The notes: generated from the letters alone by a model not told the origin. Positions 16,961-26,170 are shown, numbered from the stretch's first letter. The stretch is DNA of 64,000 nucleotides from Streptomyces dangxiongensis (GCF_003675325.1 NZ_CP033073.1:4092001-4156000), one strand, 5' to 3'. Numbers and translations are program-made.

Positions 16961-19510
16961 CTACTCGCCGGGGTGGGCGAGTTCGATGTCGTGGCCGTCC
17001 ACTCCGGTACCGGCCACGGTCAGCGCGGTGGCCACCGGCGGGTAGCCCGTCGCGATGACGGTGTACTCACCGCTGTCCAGGTCGGTGAAGGCGTACGCGC
17101 CGTCGGTGCCGGTGGTGGCGGTGCCGACCACGTTGCCCGCCTGGTCGACCAGGGTGACCCGGGCGTCCGCCAGGGCGCCGTGCGGGGCCCGGACGACACC
17201 CTGGAGCCGGGCGCCGGCGTCCAGGTCGACCTCGATCCGGGTGACGCCGGTGGCGCCGACCTCGACCGGCAGGGCGCGCGGCCGGAACCCGCTGGCGTTG
17301 ACCGCGACGGTCACGGTGCCGGGCACCAGGTCGGTGAGAGCGAAGTCGCCCTGCTCACCGCTGGCGGCGGTGGCCAGCAGGTCTCCGCGCACGTCGGTGA
17401 CGATCACCATCGCGTCCTTGACCGGCAGCGCGCTCCCGGCGGCCCGGACCACGCCGGTCAGCCCGCTGGTGCCGCTGAGCAGGATGTCGTACGACAGCGC
17501 GTCCTCGCCCACCATGACGGTGGAGGCCTGCGGCTGGTAGCCGTCGGCGGAGGCGATCAGGACGTACGAGCCGGCGCCCGGGGCGGCCAGGGTGTAGGAG
17601 CCGTCGGCCCGGGCGACCGAGCGGCCGAGCTGGCGGCCCGACAGCGAGATCAGCGTGACGGCGGCCTGCGGGACCGGGGCGCTCTCGGCGCCGCGGACGA
17701 AGCCGTGGACCGGGGTGCCGCCGGCGGTGCCGGGCTCGGCGGCCGAGGCGACGGCCGTTAGCTGCCGGGTGGCGGTCGCCGTGGCCGTGCCGTCGGACCC
17801 CGCGGTGTCGGACACCGGGGCGGCGGAGACGGCGGCCGGGACCTGCTCGGCGGCCGGGGCCTGGGCCTCGGCGACGGCGGGAGCGGCGGCCGGGTCGGTC
17901 ACCGGGGCGTCGGCCTCGGCGCCCTGGGCGAGCGCGCCCCTGGTCTTCAGCGGGACCTCCTTGATGAACAGCGTGATCAGGAAGGCGACGGCGGCGAGGC
18001 AGCCGGCGATCAGGAAGACGTCGGCGATGCCGTGGCCGTAGGCGCTCTCCATCAGCGTCCGGATCGGGGCCGGCAGCTTGTCCATGTCCGGGATGGTGTC
18101 GGTGGAGCCGGAACCCCCGGCCAGGGCGGCCTGGTACTTGGGGCTGAGGTCGGAGACGCCGTCCTTGACGTAGTCGGTGATCTTGTTCGCCATCACGGCA
18201 CCCAGCGCGGACACGCCGACCGCACCACCGAGGGAGCGGAAGAAGGTCACCGTGGAGCTGGCGGAGCCGAGGTCGGACGGGGCCACCTGGTTCTGCGTGG
18301 CGAGCACCAGGTTCTGCATCATCATGCCGATGCCGAGACCCAGCAGGGCCATGTAGATGGCCATCTTCCAGTAGTCGGTGTCGTACCGGATGCCGCCGAG
18401 CAGCAGCAGGCCGGCCGTCACCAGGACGCCACCGCTGACCAGCCACGCCTTCCAGCGGCCGGTGCGGGTGATGAACTGGCCGGAGACGGTCGAGGAGACG
18501 AACAGACCGCCGATCATCGGGATGGTCATGACGCCCGACATGGTCGGGGACTTGTCCCGGGCCAACTGGAAGTACTGGCTGAAGAACACGGTGCCGGAGA
18601 ACATCGCGATACCGACGAACAGGGAGGCGAGCGACGCCAGGGTGATCGTGCGGTTCCTGAACAGGCGCAGCGGGATGATCGGCTCGCTCGCCCTGGACTC
18701 GACGAGCACGAAGAGCGCGCCGAGGACGATCGAACCGCCGATCATCGCGTAGGTCTGCCAGGAGACCCAGTCGTACTTGTCACCGGCGAAGGTGACCCAG
18801 ATCAGCAGCAGGGAGACCGCGGCGGCGATGAGGGTCGCGCCGCCCCAGTCGACCTTGACGTCCCGCTTGACCACGGGCAGGTGCAGGGTCTTCTGCAGCA
18901 CGATCAGCGCGATGATCGCGAAGGGGACGCCGACGTAGAAGCACCAGCGCCAGCCCAGCCAGGAGGTGTCGGTGATGACACCGCCGAGCAGCGGGCCGCC
19001 GACGGTGGCGACGGCGAACGTGGCACCCAGGTAGCCGGAGTAACGGCCGCGCTCGCGCGGGGAGATCATCGCCGCCATGACGATCTGCGCCAGGGCGGAC
19101 AGACCGCCGACGCCGATGCCCTGGAACACCCGGAAGGTGATCAGCATGCCCGGGTTCTGGGACAGGCCGGCCGCCATGGAGGCGACGACGTAGATGATGA
19201 GGGCTATCTGGACGAGAGCCTTCTTGCTGTACAGGTCGGCGAGCTTGCCCCAGAGGGGGGTGGCCGCGGTCATCGACAGCAGGGCGGCGGTGACCACCCA
19301 GGTGTAGGCGGACTGGCCGCCGCCGAGGTCCCCGATGATGTGCGGCAGGGCGTTGGAGACGATCGTGGACGACAGAATCGCCACGAACATGCCGAGCAGC
19401 AGCCCGGAGAGGGCCTCCATGATCTGCCGGTGGGTCATCGGGGCGTCGCCGTGGGAGCCTCCCCCGTGCTTGGCGTGAGCCCGCACACCGGCTGGTGTGG
19501 TCGTTGCCAT
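16961..19510 (-). CDS. DHA2-type MFS exporter with three C-terminal carboxypeptidase-regulatory-like domains
   Basis: 849 residues, far longer than the usual 14-span DHA2 exporter (about 500). MFS part (about 25-545): motif A-like PLWGKLADLYSKKALVQ, motif C-like GATFAVATVGGPLLGGVITD. A Pro/Ala/Thr-rich linker follows (about 545-620), then three similar beta-sandwich repeats beginning VHGFVRG, LTGVVRA and LQGVVRA. It probably exports drugs or lipophiles by proton antiport; the added domains may lie on either membrane face. ATG 19510 lies 13 nt after the MarR stop, so it is co-transcribed with and probably repressed by MarR. Confidence 0.92.
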   Translation of the reverse strand: MATTTPAGVRAHAKHGGGSHGDAPMTHRQIMEALSGLLLGMFVAILSSTIVSNALPHIIGDLGGGQSAYTWVVTAALLSMTAATPLWGKLADLYSKKALVQIALIIYVVASMAAGLSQNPGMLITFRVFQGIGVGGLSALAQIVMAAMISPRERGRYSGYLGATFAVATVGGPLLGGVITDTSWLGWRWCFYVGVPFAIIALIVLQKTLHLPVVKRDVKVDWGGATLIAAAVSLLLIWVTFAGDKYDWVSWQTYAMIGGSIVLGALFVLVESRASEPIIPLRLFRNRTITLASLASLFVGIAMFSGTVFFSQYFQLARDKSPTMSGVMTIPMIGGLFVSSTVSGQFITRTGRWKAWLVSGGVLVTAGLLLLGGIRYDTDYWKMAIYMALLGLGIGMMMQNLVLATQNQVAPSDLGSASSTVTFFRSLGGAVGVSALGAVMANKITDYVKDGVSDLSPKYQAALAGGSGSTDTIPDMDKLPAPIRTLMESAYGHGIADVFLIAGCLAAVAFLITLFIKEVPLKTRGALAQGAEADAPVTDPAAAPAVAEAQAPAAEQVPAAVSAAPVSDTAGSDGTATATATRQLTAVASAAEPGTAGGTPVHGFVRGAESAPVPQAAVTLISLSGRQLGRSVARADGSYTLAAPGAGSYVLIASADGYQPQASTVMVGEDALSYDILLSGTSGLTGVVRAAGSALPVKDAMVIVTDVRGDLLATAASGEQGDFALTDLVPGTVTVAVNASGFRPRALPVEVGATGVTRIEVDLDAGARLQGVVRAPHGALADARVTLVDQAGNVVGTATTGTDGAYAFTDLDSGEYTVIATGYPPVATALTVAGTGVDGHDIELAHPGE

Positions 19511-19523
19511 GGACTTCCTTTTC

Positions 19524-20015
19524 TTACGTGCTTGCGGGTGTACGGGTGGTCTCTTCGAGTACGGGGGCGGGGAGCCGCGGGGCGGACCGGCAGTCACCGA
19601 AGGACGCGCGCAGCCGTGTCATCAGCCCGATGAGCTGGCCGACCTCCTCGTCGGTCCAGTCGGCCAGCCGCTCGGCGAGCAGGTGCGTGGTCCGCCGGGA
19701 CAGCTCGTCGAGCTGCTCCAGACCCTCGGGTGTCAGGCGCAGGATGCGCGAGCGCTTGTCCGCGGCGTCCGGGTGCCGTTCGATCCAGCCGCGTGCGGCC
19801 ACGTGCGCGACATGCCGGCTGGTGACCGACATGTCCACGGCGAGCAGCTCCGCGAGCTTGCTCATGCGCATGTCGCCGTGGCGGCCGAGCAGGGTCAGCA
19901 CGGCGGCCGAGCCGGCCGGGCAGTCGGGCGGCAGGATCCGCCCCATGTCCCGTTTCACGGCTCCGACGGCACTGAGCTGACGCGCCAGCTCTTCGAACTG
20001 CGCCCGCTCGGCCAT
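19524..20015 (-). CDS. MarR family regulator
   Basis: 163 residues. Winged helix: LTLLGRHGDMRMSKLAELLA, DMSVTSRHVAHVAARGWIER, DKRSRILRLTPEG (wing with DxRxxxxxLT). ATG 20015 is supported by gggaggtg. First gene of the MarR-MFS operon. A perfect odd palindrome 17-31 nt before its start is the likely autoregulatory operator, with release by an exporter substrate as in related systems (inference). Confidence 0.9.
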   Translation of the reverse strand: MAERAQFEELARQLSAVGAVKRDMGRILPPDCPAGSAAVLTLLGRHGDMRMSKLAELLAVDMSVTSRHVAHVAARGWIERHPDAADKRSRILRLTPEGLEQLDELSRRTTHLLAERLADWTDEEVGQLIGLMTRLRASFGDCRSAPRLPAPVLEETTRTPAST

Positions 20016-20031
20016 CACACCTCCCGTATTC

Positions 20032-20046
20032 GTTGCTTGAAGCAAC
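20032..20046 (-). promoter_or_regulatory. candidate MarR operator
   Basis: gttgcttgaagcaac: 7-nt perfect arms around a central G. It sits in the leader of the marR gene. A partial second copy (ggttgctgaaggcaa) follows about 15 nt further upstream. Assigned by position and symmetry. Confidence 0.65.
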
Positions 20047-20233
20047 CATAAGGGTGCTTGGTTGCTGAAGGCAAACAAGTTGGGATCCGGCGGCGCAAAA
20101 ACTTGGCAAACACAAGTATTGCTGGCGTAAATATTCAGGTGAGGTGCGGGAAAAGTGCTCTTCCCTCTCCCGGAGCCCTCCCCGCAGGCCCCCGCTTGGG
20201 TCGCGGGGCGGTACTTCGCTAAGGTCTCGGGCC

Positions 20234-20428
20234 ATGGCTAACACCCAGGGCCCCCAGGGCAATTACGACCCCGCCGGCAACACCCAGATGTTCCGCGCGT
20301 TCGTCGACGAGGCCCCGCAGGGCCGACAGCAGCAGGCAGCCCCCTCGGGCCCCCGTATCGGCCTGATCGTCGGCATCGTGGTGGCGCTCGTCGTGGTGGC
20401 GGGGGTCGCCTGGCTGGCGCTCAGGTAA
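20234..20428 (+). CDS. 64-residue conserved membrane protein
   Basis: Hydrophilic N-terminus (MANTQGPQGNYDPAGNTQMF and FRAFVDEAP) followed by one C-terminal transmembrane segment (about 42-62, IGLIVGIVVALVVVAGVAWL) ending in LR. This is a tail-anchored arrangement. TTGGGT and TAAGGT with 18-nt spacing precede ATG by 8 nt, so the leader is very short. Function unknown. It is divergent from marR. Confidence 0.75.
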   Translation: MANTQGPQGNYDPAGNTQMFRAFVDEAPQGRQQQAAPSGPRIGLIVGIVVALVVVAGVAWLALR

Positions 20429-20714
20429 CGCCGGCGGGTCCCGCTGCCCCGGACGGGCGCGTTCCGCGTGCGATGCGCATGCCGACGCCTCCCCGGTCGA
20501 TGCCGGGCGCGCCGGTGCCGTACGCCCTTCCGGGCGGATGCCGGACGACGGGCGCGACCCGGCCCCGGACGGACGAGGGCCGCCGACGCTGCCTGTCACG
20601 GCGCTTCGGCGGCCACGCGTATCCGTCGTACGCGTCGTCCCTGTGGCCCCGCCCGGTCCCGGCTCTCGTCGCTGACGGCTGTCGCGGCGGGGGAGTCCGG
20701 TGGGCGGTGGCCGG

Positions 20715-21665
20715 TCAGTCCGAGATCAGACCCTCCCGCAGTTGGGCCAGCGTCCGGGTGAGCAGCCGGGAGACGTGCATCTGGGAGATGCCGACCTCCT
20801 CGCCGATCTGCGACTGGGTCATGTTGGCGAAGAAGCGCAGCATGATGATCCGCCGCTCCCGGGGCGGGAGCTTGGCCAGCAGGGGCTTGAGGGACTCGCG
20901 GTACTCGACCCCCTCCAGCGCGCTGTCCTCGTAGCCGAGCCGGTCGGCGAGGGAGCCCTCGCCGCCGTCGTCCTCGGGGGCCGGCGAGTCGAGGGAGGAC
21001 GCGGTGTAGGCGTTGCCGACCGCGAGGCCGTCGACGACGTCCTCCTCGGAGACGCCGAGCACGGCGGCCAGTTCCGTCACCGTGGGCGAGCGGTCCAGCT
21101 TCTGCGACAGCTCGTCGCTGGCCTTGGTGAGGGCCAGGCGCAGCTCCTGGAGGCGGCGCGGGACGCGCACCGACCACGAGGTGTCGCGGAAGAAGCGCTT
21201 GATCTCACCGACGACGGTCGGCATCGCGAACGTCGGGAACTCCACGCCCCGTTCGCAGTCGAACCGGTCGATCGCCTTGATCAGGCCGATCGTGCCGACC
21301 TGGACGATGTCCTCCATCGGCTCGTTGCGTGAGCGGAAACGCGCTGCCGCGTAGCGCACCAGCGGCAGGTTCAGCTCGATGAGGGTGTCCCGGACGTAGG
21401 CCCGCTCGGGGCTGTGCTCGTCCAGCGCGGCGAGGCGCAGGAACAGTGAGCGGGACAGGGTGCGGGTGTCGAGGTTCGCCGTGGCCTGCGTGGCCGGGAC
21501 AGCTTCGGCGGCCGGGGCGGCGGCCGGGGACGGCACGGCCTCGAGGGCTGTGACGCCCTCGAAGCCGTCGAGGACGTCGAGAGCGTCGAGAGCGTCGAGC
21601 TCCTTGGGCGCTGCCTCGCTCAGCGTGGGCGTCAGCACCTTCGAGCTGCCCTGGTCTGCGGACAT
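20715..21665 (-). CDS. sigN: RNA polymerase sigma factor, SigB/SigF family (SigN-like)
   Basis: 316 residues. Region 2: [40 protein letters not shown] and [20 protein letters not shown]. Region 3: VPRRLQELRLALTKASDEL. Region 4: LPPRERRIIMLRFFANMTQS and [16 protein letters not shown]. It differs from SigF by a longer Ala/Asp-rich N-terminus of about 70 residues. Start ATG 21665 has aaaggggg upstream. The SigN name rests on remembered gene order (sigN next to sigF). This family is normally held by an anti-sigma factor; none is nearby. Palindromes lie in its upstream region. Confidence 0.85.
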   Translation of the reverse strand: MSADQGSSKVLTPTLSEAAPKELDALDALDVLDGFEGVTALEAVPSPAAAPAAEAVPATQATANLDTRTLSRSLFLRLAALDEHSPERAYVRDTLIELNLPLVRYAAARFRSRNEPMEDIVQVGTIGLIKAIDRFDCERGVEFPTFAMPTVVGEIKRFFRDTSWSVRVPRRLQELRLALTKASDELSQKLDRSPTVTELAAVLGVSEEDVVDGLAVGNAYTASSLDSPAPEDDGGEGSLADRLGYEDSALEGVEYRESLKPLLAKLPPRERRIIMLRFFANMTQSQIGEEVGISQMHVSRLLTRTLAQLREGLISD

Positions 21666-22024
21666 GCCACCCCCTTTGGGTCGCGGGACGGTCGCGGCGG
21701 CGTCCTTCCCGAGCGACGCAGCCTTCACCTGAATACCGGAGCCGAAGCCTCGGCAAACGCGCTTCCCGCAGAATGTCACATGTCGGCAACGCGCTGTAGT
21801 GACATGTCGACATGTAAGAAGTGAATACCCCCTGCAGAGAAGGGGTCTGACGGTATTTCGGGCCGCAACTGTCGGCAACTGCCCTGGTGAGGGATTCGCC
21901 CGCGCCGGTTACGGCTCGCTCGGATTTGCGATGCAGTGCCGTCCGGAGTGTGCTTCCGTGCGCCCGCTGTGCAACCACGTGTCGCCCGCTGTGCGACGGT
22001 TCGGCGGTCGCGTGGTCCGCGGGT
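21666..22024. promoter_or_regulatory. sigN upstream region with nested palindromes
   Basis: 359 bases between the two sigma genes, without a gene. atgtcac (21773-21779) pairs with gtgacat (21799-21805), and acatgtcgacatgt (21802-21815) is a perfect 14-bp palindrome overlapping it. They lie 108-150 nt before the sigN start, so a dimeric regulator or promoter-overlapping control is plausible. Confidence 0.5.
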
Positions 22025-22885
22025 CTACGCGTCGATCCGATTCGCGGAACGCAGCCGTTGGAAGCTGCGGGCGAGCAGCCGCGAGACATGCATCTGGGAG
22101 ACGCCGAGTTCCGCGCTGATCTGGGACTGGGTGAGATTGCTGTAGTAGCGCAGCAGGAGAATGCGCTGTTCCCGTTCGGGGAGCTGGACGAGGAGATGGC
22201 GGACCAGGTCACGGTGTTCCACGCCGTCCAGCGCCGGGTCCTCGTAACCGATCCGGTCGAGCAGTCCGGGCAGCCCGTCGCCCTCCTGCGCGGCCTCCAG
22301 CGAGGTGGCGTGGTACGAGCGTCCCGCCTCGATGCAGCTCAGCACCTCCTCCTCGCTGATCCGCAGCCGGTCGGCGATCTCGACGGTGGTCGGTGAGCGG
22401 CCGTGGAGCGTGGTCAGGTCCTCGGTCGCGCTGTTGACCTGCACCCACAGCTCGTGCAGCCGGCGGGGGACGTGGACCGTGCGGACGTTGTCCCGGAAGT
22501 ACCGCTTGATCTCGCCGACGACGGTCGGCATGGCGAAGGTCGGGAACTGCACCCCCCGGTCGGGGTCGAAGCGGTCGATGGCGTTGATCAGGCCGATGGT
22601 GCCGACCTGGATGACGTCCTCCATCGGCTCGTTGCGGGAGCGGAAGCGGGCGGCGGCGTAGCGCACGAGCGGGAGGTTGGCCTCGATGAGCGCCCCCCGC
22701 ACGCGGTTGTGCTCCGGCGTGCCCGGGGTGAGCGTCTTCAGCTCGGCGAACAGCACCTGGGTGAGGGCCCGGGTGTCCGCGCCCCGGCGCCTCTCGGGGG
22801 TCGGCGGGGGCGGAGCAGGTGCCTCCTCCTGGGGCGGCGCAGTACTGGCCGACACGGTCAACGCCACCTCTTCACGGTCAATCAT
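22025..22885 (-). CDS. sigF: RNA polymerase sigma factor SigF-like
   Basis: 286 residues. Region 2: [40 protein letters not shown] and [10 protein letters not shown]. Region 3: [20 protein letters not shown]. Region 4: [20 protein letters not shown] and [19 protein letters not shown] Pro-rich 35-residue N-terminus precedes. Start unsure: ATG 22885 gives the usual length; GTG 22855 has a better site (agaggtgg). In Streptomyces SigF acts late in spore development. It is tandem with its paralogue, 359 nt apart. Confidence 0.88.
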   Translation of the reverse strand: MIDREEVALTVSASTAPPQEEAPAPPPPTPERRRGADTRALTQVLFAELKTLTPGTPEHNRVRGALIEANLPLVRYAAARFRSRNEPMEDVIQVGTIGLINAIDRFDPDRGVQFPTFAMPTVVGEIKRYFRDNVRTVHVPRRLHELWVQVNSATEDLTTLHGRSPTTVEIADRLRISEEEVLSCIEAGRSYHATSLEAAQEGDGLPGLLDRIGYEDPALDGVEHRDLVRHLLVQLPEREQRILLLRYYSNLTQSQISAELGVSQMHVSRLLARSFQRLRSANRIDA

Positions 22886-22987
22886 CCGTCAAAAGCTGTC
22901 ATAGCATCACAAGACATGTGCACTGTGTGCAAGCACCGCATAACCCCGTGTTGTGCTCAAATACTGACAAGTTGGGGCTCAAGACGC

Positions 22988-23024
22988 GTGAAAGCCCCCC
23001 GCCGTTCCGGCGGGGGGCTTTCAC
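22988..23024 (-). terminator. 17-bp hairpin terminator
   Basis: Perfect 17-bp stem (gtgaaagccccccgccg and its complement, 22988-23004 and 23008-23024) with a 3-nt loop. It lies 12 nt past the stop of the minus-strand Dabb gene, which it probably terminates. Confidence 0.8.
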
Positions 23025-23035
23025 GGGGGAAGGGC

Positions 23036-23329
23036 TCAGAACTCGTAGTCGGCGATCACCCACGTGGCGAACTCGCGCCACAGCGCGACGCCCGCCTGAT
23101 GGGCCGGATGCTCCAGATAGCGCCGCAGGGCGTCGGCGTCCTCGACGGCCGAGTTGATCGCGAAGTCGTAGGCGATCGGCCGGTCGCTGATGTTCCAGGC
23201 GCACTCCCAGAACCGCAGCTCCTCGATCTGTCCGCCGAGCGCCCGGAAGGCCTCGACACCCGCGACCACGCGCGGATCGTCGCGTCCGACGCCGTCGTTG
23301 AGCCTGAAGAGGACCAGATGACGGATCAT
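23036..23329 (-). CDS. Dabb family (stress-responsive alpha/beta barrel) protein
   Basis: 97 residues: MIRHLVLFRLNDGV start, FWECAWNISDRPIAYDFAIN, then ALRRYLEHPAHQAGVALWRE. This is the dimeric ferredoxin-like Dabb fold. Function in bacteria is mostly unknown. It lies 10 nt downstream of a small membrane-protein gene, so the two are probably one transcript ended by the hairpin at 22988. Confidence 0.85.
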   Translation of the reverse strand: MIRHLVLFRLNDGVGRDDPRVVAGVEAFRALGGQIEELRFWECAWNISDRPIAYDFAINSAVEDADALRRYLEHPAHQAGVALWREFATWVIADYEF

Positions 23330-23339
23330 GGGACGTACC

Positions 23340-23519
23340 TCAGCTCTTTCCTCCGTTGGCGAGCCAGGTCATGAAGTCGCCTATGGCGCTGGCCGCGTCC
23401 GATATGCCTTCGAAGCCTATCTGCACGTAGTCGGCCGCCTTGGCCGGGTCTGTGATGATCACGTACAGCGCGAAGACCACGAGCACGTACACGGCGATCT
23501 TCTTGGCGTTCACCGCCAT
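23340..23519 (-). CDS. 59-residue small membrane protein
   Basis: One transmembrane helix near the N-terminus (AVYVLVVFALYVIITD, after MAVNAKKI) followed by a soluble amphipathic tail (YVQIGFEGISDAASAIGDFM). ATG has gggagg 5 nt upstream. Not recognised as a named family; it looks like the conserved Streptomyces protein preceding the Dabb gene. Confidence 0.75.
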   Translation of the reverse strand: MAVNAKKIAVYVLVVFALYVIITDPAKAADYVQIGFEGISDAASAIGDFMTWLANGGKS

Positions 23520-23633
23520 CGCGGCCTCCCCTGTGCCAGTGCCCCGAGGGCCCCCTGTTGCCGGCGGCGAGTGTAACCTTCGCGCCTTCCCCCACCGCCG
23601 ACAGCCCGTCGGCGCGGTCGGGCCCGGGACACG

Positions 23634-23665
23634 AGAAAGGCCCCGCCGTGGGGCGGGGCCTTTCT
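23634..23665 (-). terminator. terminator of tRNA-Ser(CGA)
   Basis: Perfect 14-bp stem (agaaaggccccgcc and complement) with a 4-nt loop, starting 6 nt beyond the tRNA 3' end. Confidence 0.75.
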
Positions 23666-23670
23666 GCAAG

Positions 23671-23755
23671 CGGTAGCGGAGGGATTTGAACCCTCGGTGA
23701 CTTGCGCCACACTCGCTTTCGAGGCGAGCTCCTTCGGCCGCTCGGACACGCTACC
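23671..23755 (-). tRNA. tRNA-Ser(CGA)
   Basis: 85-nt class II tRNA. Acceptor ggtagcg/cgctacc with G discriminator; anticodon stem ctcgc/gcgag with loop CTCGAAA (anticodon CGA); long variable arm; T arm gagggTTCAAATccctc. No encoded CCA. Confidence 0.97.
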
Positions 23756-23800
23756 GAGGGAGACCTTACAGCACGGTGCGGCCGGGTTTGAAATCGTGAT

Positions 23801-24232
23801 TCAGCGGTCCCGGAAGAACCCGGTGAGGAGCCGGGCGCACTCCGCCGCGAGGACGCCCTCGATGACCTCCGGGCGGTGGTTGAGCCTTCGGTCGCGCACC
23901 ACGTCCCACAGGGAACCCGTGGCGCCCGCCTTCTCGTCCCGGGCGCCGTACACCACCCGGTCCACCCGGGACTGGACCAGTGCGCCGGCGCACATCGTGC
24001 ACGGCTCCAGGGTGACGACCAGCGTGCAGCCGGTCAGCCGCCACTCCCCGAGCCGGGCCGCGGCCCGCCGGAGCGCGAGCACCTCCGCGTGGGCCGTGGG
24101 ATCACCGGTGGCCTCGCGCTCGTTGTGCCCGGCCCCCAGTACGGTCGTACCGTCCGGGGACAGCACGACCGCGCCGACCGGGACGTCACCGCCCCGGGCG
24201 GCCAGCCCGGCCTCGTCCAGGGCGAGCCGCAT
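23801..24232 (-). CDS. tadA: tRNA-specific adenosine deaminase TadA
   Basis: 143 residues. Converts A34 to inosine in tRNA-Arg(ACG). Zinc/catalytic residues: HAE (His48, Glu50) and PCTMC (Cys78, Cys81). Other signatures: GGDVPVGAVV at the start of the fold and a C-terminal ECARLLTGFFRDR. Met at 24232 was chosen; the frame stays open upstream but has no ATG or GTG. It lies 59 nt after the stop of the deaminase-associated gene on the same strand. Confidence 0.92.
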   Translation of the reverse strand: MRLALDEAGLAARGGDVPVGAVVLSPDGTTVLGAGHNEREATGDPTAHAEVLALRRAAARLGEWRLTGCTLVVTLEPCTMCAGALVQSRVDRVVYGARDEKAGATGSLWDVVRDRRLNHRPEVIEGVLAAECARLLTGFFRDR

Positions 24233-24291
24233 CGCGGGCCGCCAGCGGTCGCGTACCGGGTCCGGTGTGCCCCGCGGGTCCTGGATCGCGG

Positions 24292-24834
24292 TCAGCGGAC
24301 GGTCTCCAGCACCTCCGAGGCGCCCAGGGCCTCGGCGATCGTGTTCAGCGCGTCGTCGGCGTCCAGGGCGCGCAGTTGCTTCTCGCCGATGCCCAGGTCC
24401 TCCAGGATCTCGCTGTCGCCCACCGGGCTGTGCGGCACCGAGTCGGCGCCGGGGGTGCCGTCCTCCTCGGCGTCCTCGGCGTCCTCGGACTCGCCGTCCT
24501 CCGTGCCGTCGAGGTCCAGGGAGTCCAGATCCGGGCCGTCGTCCGAGCCGGGCTCCCGGCCGAGCAGCTCGTCGGTGAGCAGCAGCTCGCCGTACGCGCT
24601 GCGCCGGGCGGCGGCGGCGTCCGACACGTAGATGCGAGGGTCCTCCTCGCCGTCCACGCGGAAGACTCCGAACCAGGAGTCCTCCTGCTCGATCAGGACG
24701 AGCACGGTGTCCTCGTCGGGAGAGGCTTCCCGGGCCAGGTCGGCCAGATCCGACAGGGTCTCCACATCGTCCAGCTCCGTGTCGCTCGCTTCCCACCCGT
24801 CTTCGGTGCGCGCGAGCAGTGCGGCGAAGTACAC
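24292..24834 (-). CDS. tRNA adenosine deaminase-associated protein
   Basis: 180 residues, acidic. Begins YFAALLARTEDGWEASDTEL and carries a long Asp/Glu-rich middle (about 100-140) and a C-terminal helical end (DLGIGEKQLRALDADDALN). The family is defined by its place next to tadA in actinobacteria; the biochemical role is unknown. GTG 24834 has ggga 6-8 nt upstream; ATG 24855 has no ribosome site. It is first in the pair with tadA. Confidence 0.85.
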   Translation of the reverse strand: MYFAALLARTEDGWEASDTELDDVETLSDLADLAREASPDEDTVLVLIEQEDSWFGVFRVDGEEDPRIYVSDAAAARRSAYGELLLTDELLGREPGSDDGPDLDSLDLDGTEDGESEDAEDAEEDGTPGADSVPHSPVGDSEILEDLGIGEKQLRALDADDALNTIAEALGASEVLETVR

Positions 24835-25168
24835 CGTGACTCTCCCACTGGTCATAGGCGTGCCGGTTGGGGGTCCCCCCGGCGGAGGTACGTGGGAGGG
24901 GAGAGCCTGGGCCCCGAGCCCCACCCACTCGGAATCGTGGCAGAAACAAGGCGTCCAGGGGACGTCTTCGGCTCCCTGTGTCTGGCTGTTTCGACCGGGA
25001 TCGGTGATCGGTCCACCAGCGCGCTCATTGCCGCCACCTGCGGATCGTACGCGGCTTTCCCCGGCGCTCACGCATGCCCGCCGTACCGACACCGGTGCGG
25101 GCTGGATCTCCGTCCTCCGGACGTCCGCACCGGGCCCGGCCTGCGCGGCTCCCGTCCGGGCGGCCCGC

Positions 25169-25414
25169 CTATCGGCGGAACGTGCGCATTCGCATCGCGT
25201 GGCGCAATCGGGCGACCTTGGCGCGCCGCGGCTGGACGCGGGCGCGCAGTTCCCGGGCCTCGGCGAGATCGCGCAGAAACTGGGCGCGGCGGCGCCGGCG
25301 GTCGGCCGCGCTCTCGGGCGCGTCGGGACCGGTTCTCGAGGACTCGCTCCCGGAACCGGCCGCTCCGCCGGTGGCCCCGAGAACGTCCATACGCTTGTCA
25401 GGCAGGTCAGACAC
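25169..25414 (-). CDS. hypothetical Arg-rich protein
   Basis: 81 residues from GTG. Flexible N-terminal 35 residues (MSDLPDKRMDVLGATGG), then a strongly basic, likely helical region (ADRRRRRAQFLRDLAEAREL, VARLRHAMRMRTFRR). Could bind nucleic acid; no family recognised. Divergent from upp. Confidence 0.6.
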   Translation of the reverse strand: MSDLPDKRMDVLGATGGAAGSGSESSRTGPDAPESAADRRRRRAQFLRDLAEARELRARVQPRRAKVARLRHAMRMRTFRR

Positions 25415-25507
25415 GTCACACCACCCCTGTCCGTCCTACCCACTTTCCCCCGGACGGCCGGTTTGACGCCAGCGTGAGGGGGCGCGCGGCGCAGGTACCG
25501 TTAGGGC

Positions 25508-26143
25508 ATGCGCCTCCACGTCGTCGACCACCCTCTGGTCGCCCACAAGCTCACCACGCTGCGCGACCAGCGCACCGATTCCGCGACCTTCCGGCGGCTC
25601 GCCGACGAGCTGGTCACCCTGCTCGCCTACGAGGCCACGCGGGACGTGCGCACCGAGACGGTGGGCATCCGGACGCCGGTCGCGCAGACCACCGGCGTCA
25701 AGCTCGCCCGCCCCCGCCCGCTCGTCGTGCCGATCCTGCGCGCAGGTCTGGGCATGCTGGACGGCATGGTCCGGCTGCTGCCGACCGCCGAGGTGGGCTT
25801 CCTGGGCATGATCCGCAACGAGGAGACGCTAGAGGCCTCCACGTACGCCTCGCGCATGCCCGAGGACCTCTCGGGCCGCCAGGTGTACGTCCTGGACCCG
25901 ATGCTGGCCACGGGCGGCACCCTGGTCGCGGCGATCCGGGAGCTGATCAGGCGCGGCGCCGACGACGTCACGGCGGTCGTCCTGCTGGCCGCCCCCGAGG
26001 GCGTCGAGGTCATGGAGCGCGAGCTGGCCGGCACCCCGGTCACGGTCGTCACGGCGGCCGTGGACGACCACCTCAACGAGCACGGCTACATCATCCCGGG
26101 TCTGGGTGACGCGGGGGACCGGCTGTACGGCGCGGCGGAGTAG
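25508..26143 (+). CDS. upp: uracil phosphoribosyltransferase
   Basis: 211 residues. Makes UMP from uracil and PRPP (pyrimidine salvage). PRPP loop [18 protein letters not shown]; uracil-binding end [13 protein letters not shown]; flexible loop around [20 protein letters not shown] at 25496-25501 lies 6 nt before ATG and there is no Shine-Dalgarno, so translation is probably leaderless. Confidence 0.97.
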   Translation: MRLHVVDHPLVAHKLTTLRDQRTDSATFRRLADELVTLLAYEATRDVRTETVGIRTPVAQTTGVKLARPRPLVVPILRAGLGMLDGMVRLLPTAEVGFLGMIRNEETLEASTYASRMPEDLSGRQVYVLDPMLATGGTLVAAIRELIRRGADDVTAVVLLAAPEGVEVMERELAGTPVTVVTAAVDDHLNEHGYIIPGLGDAGDRLYGAAE

Positions 26144-26170
26144 GCGCCGCGCGGGTACGACCACGGCACG

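Noticed and set aside
20429..20714. Possible small gene between the 64-residue membrane protein and sigN
   Set aside because: Frames are Arg/Pro-rich with no ribosome site or protein-like pattern.
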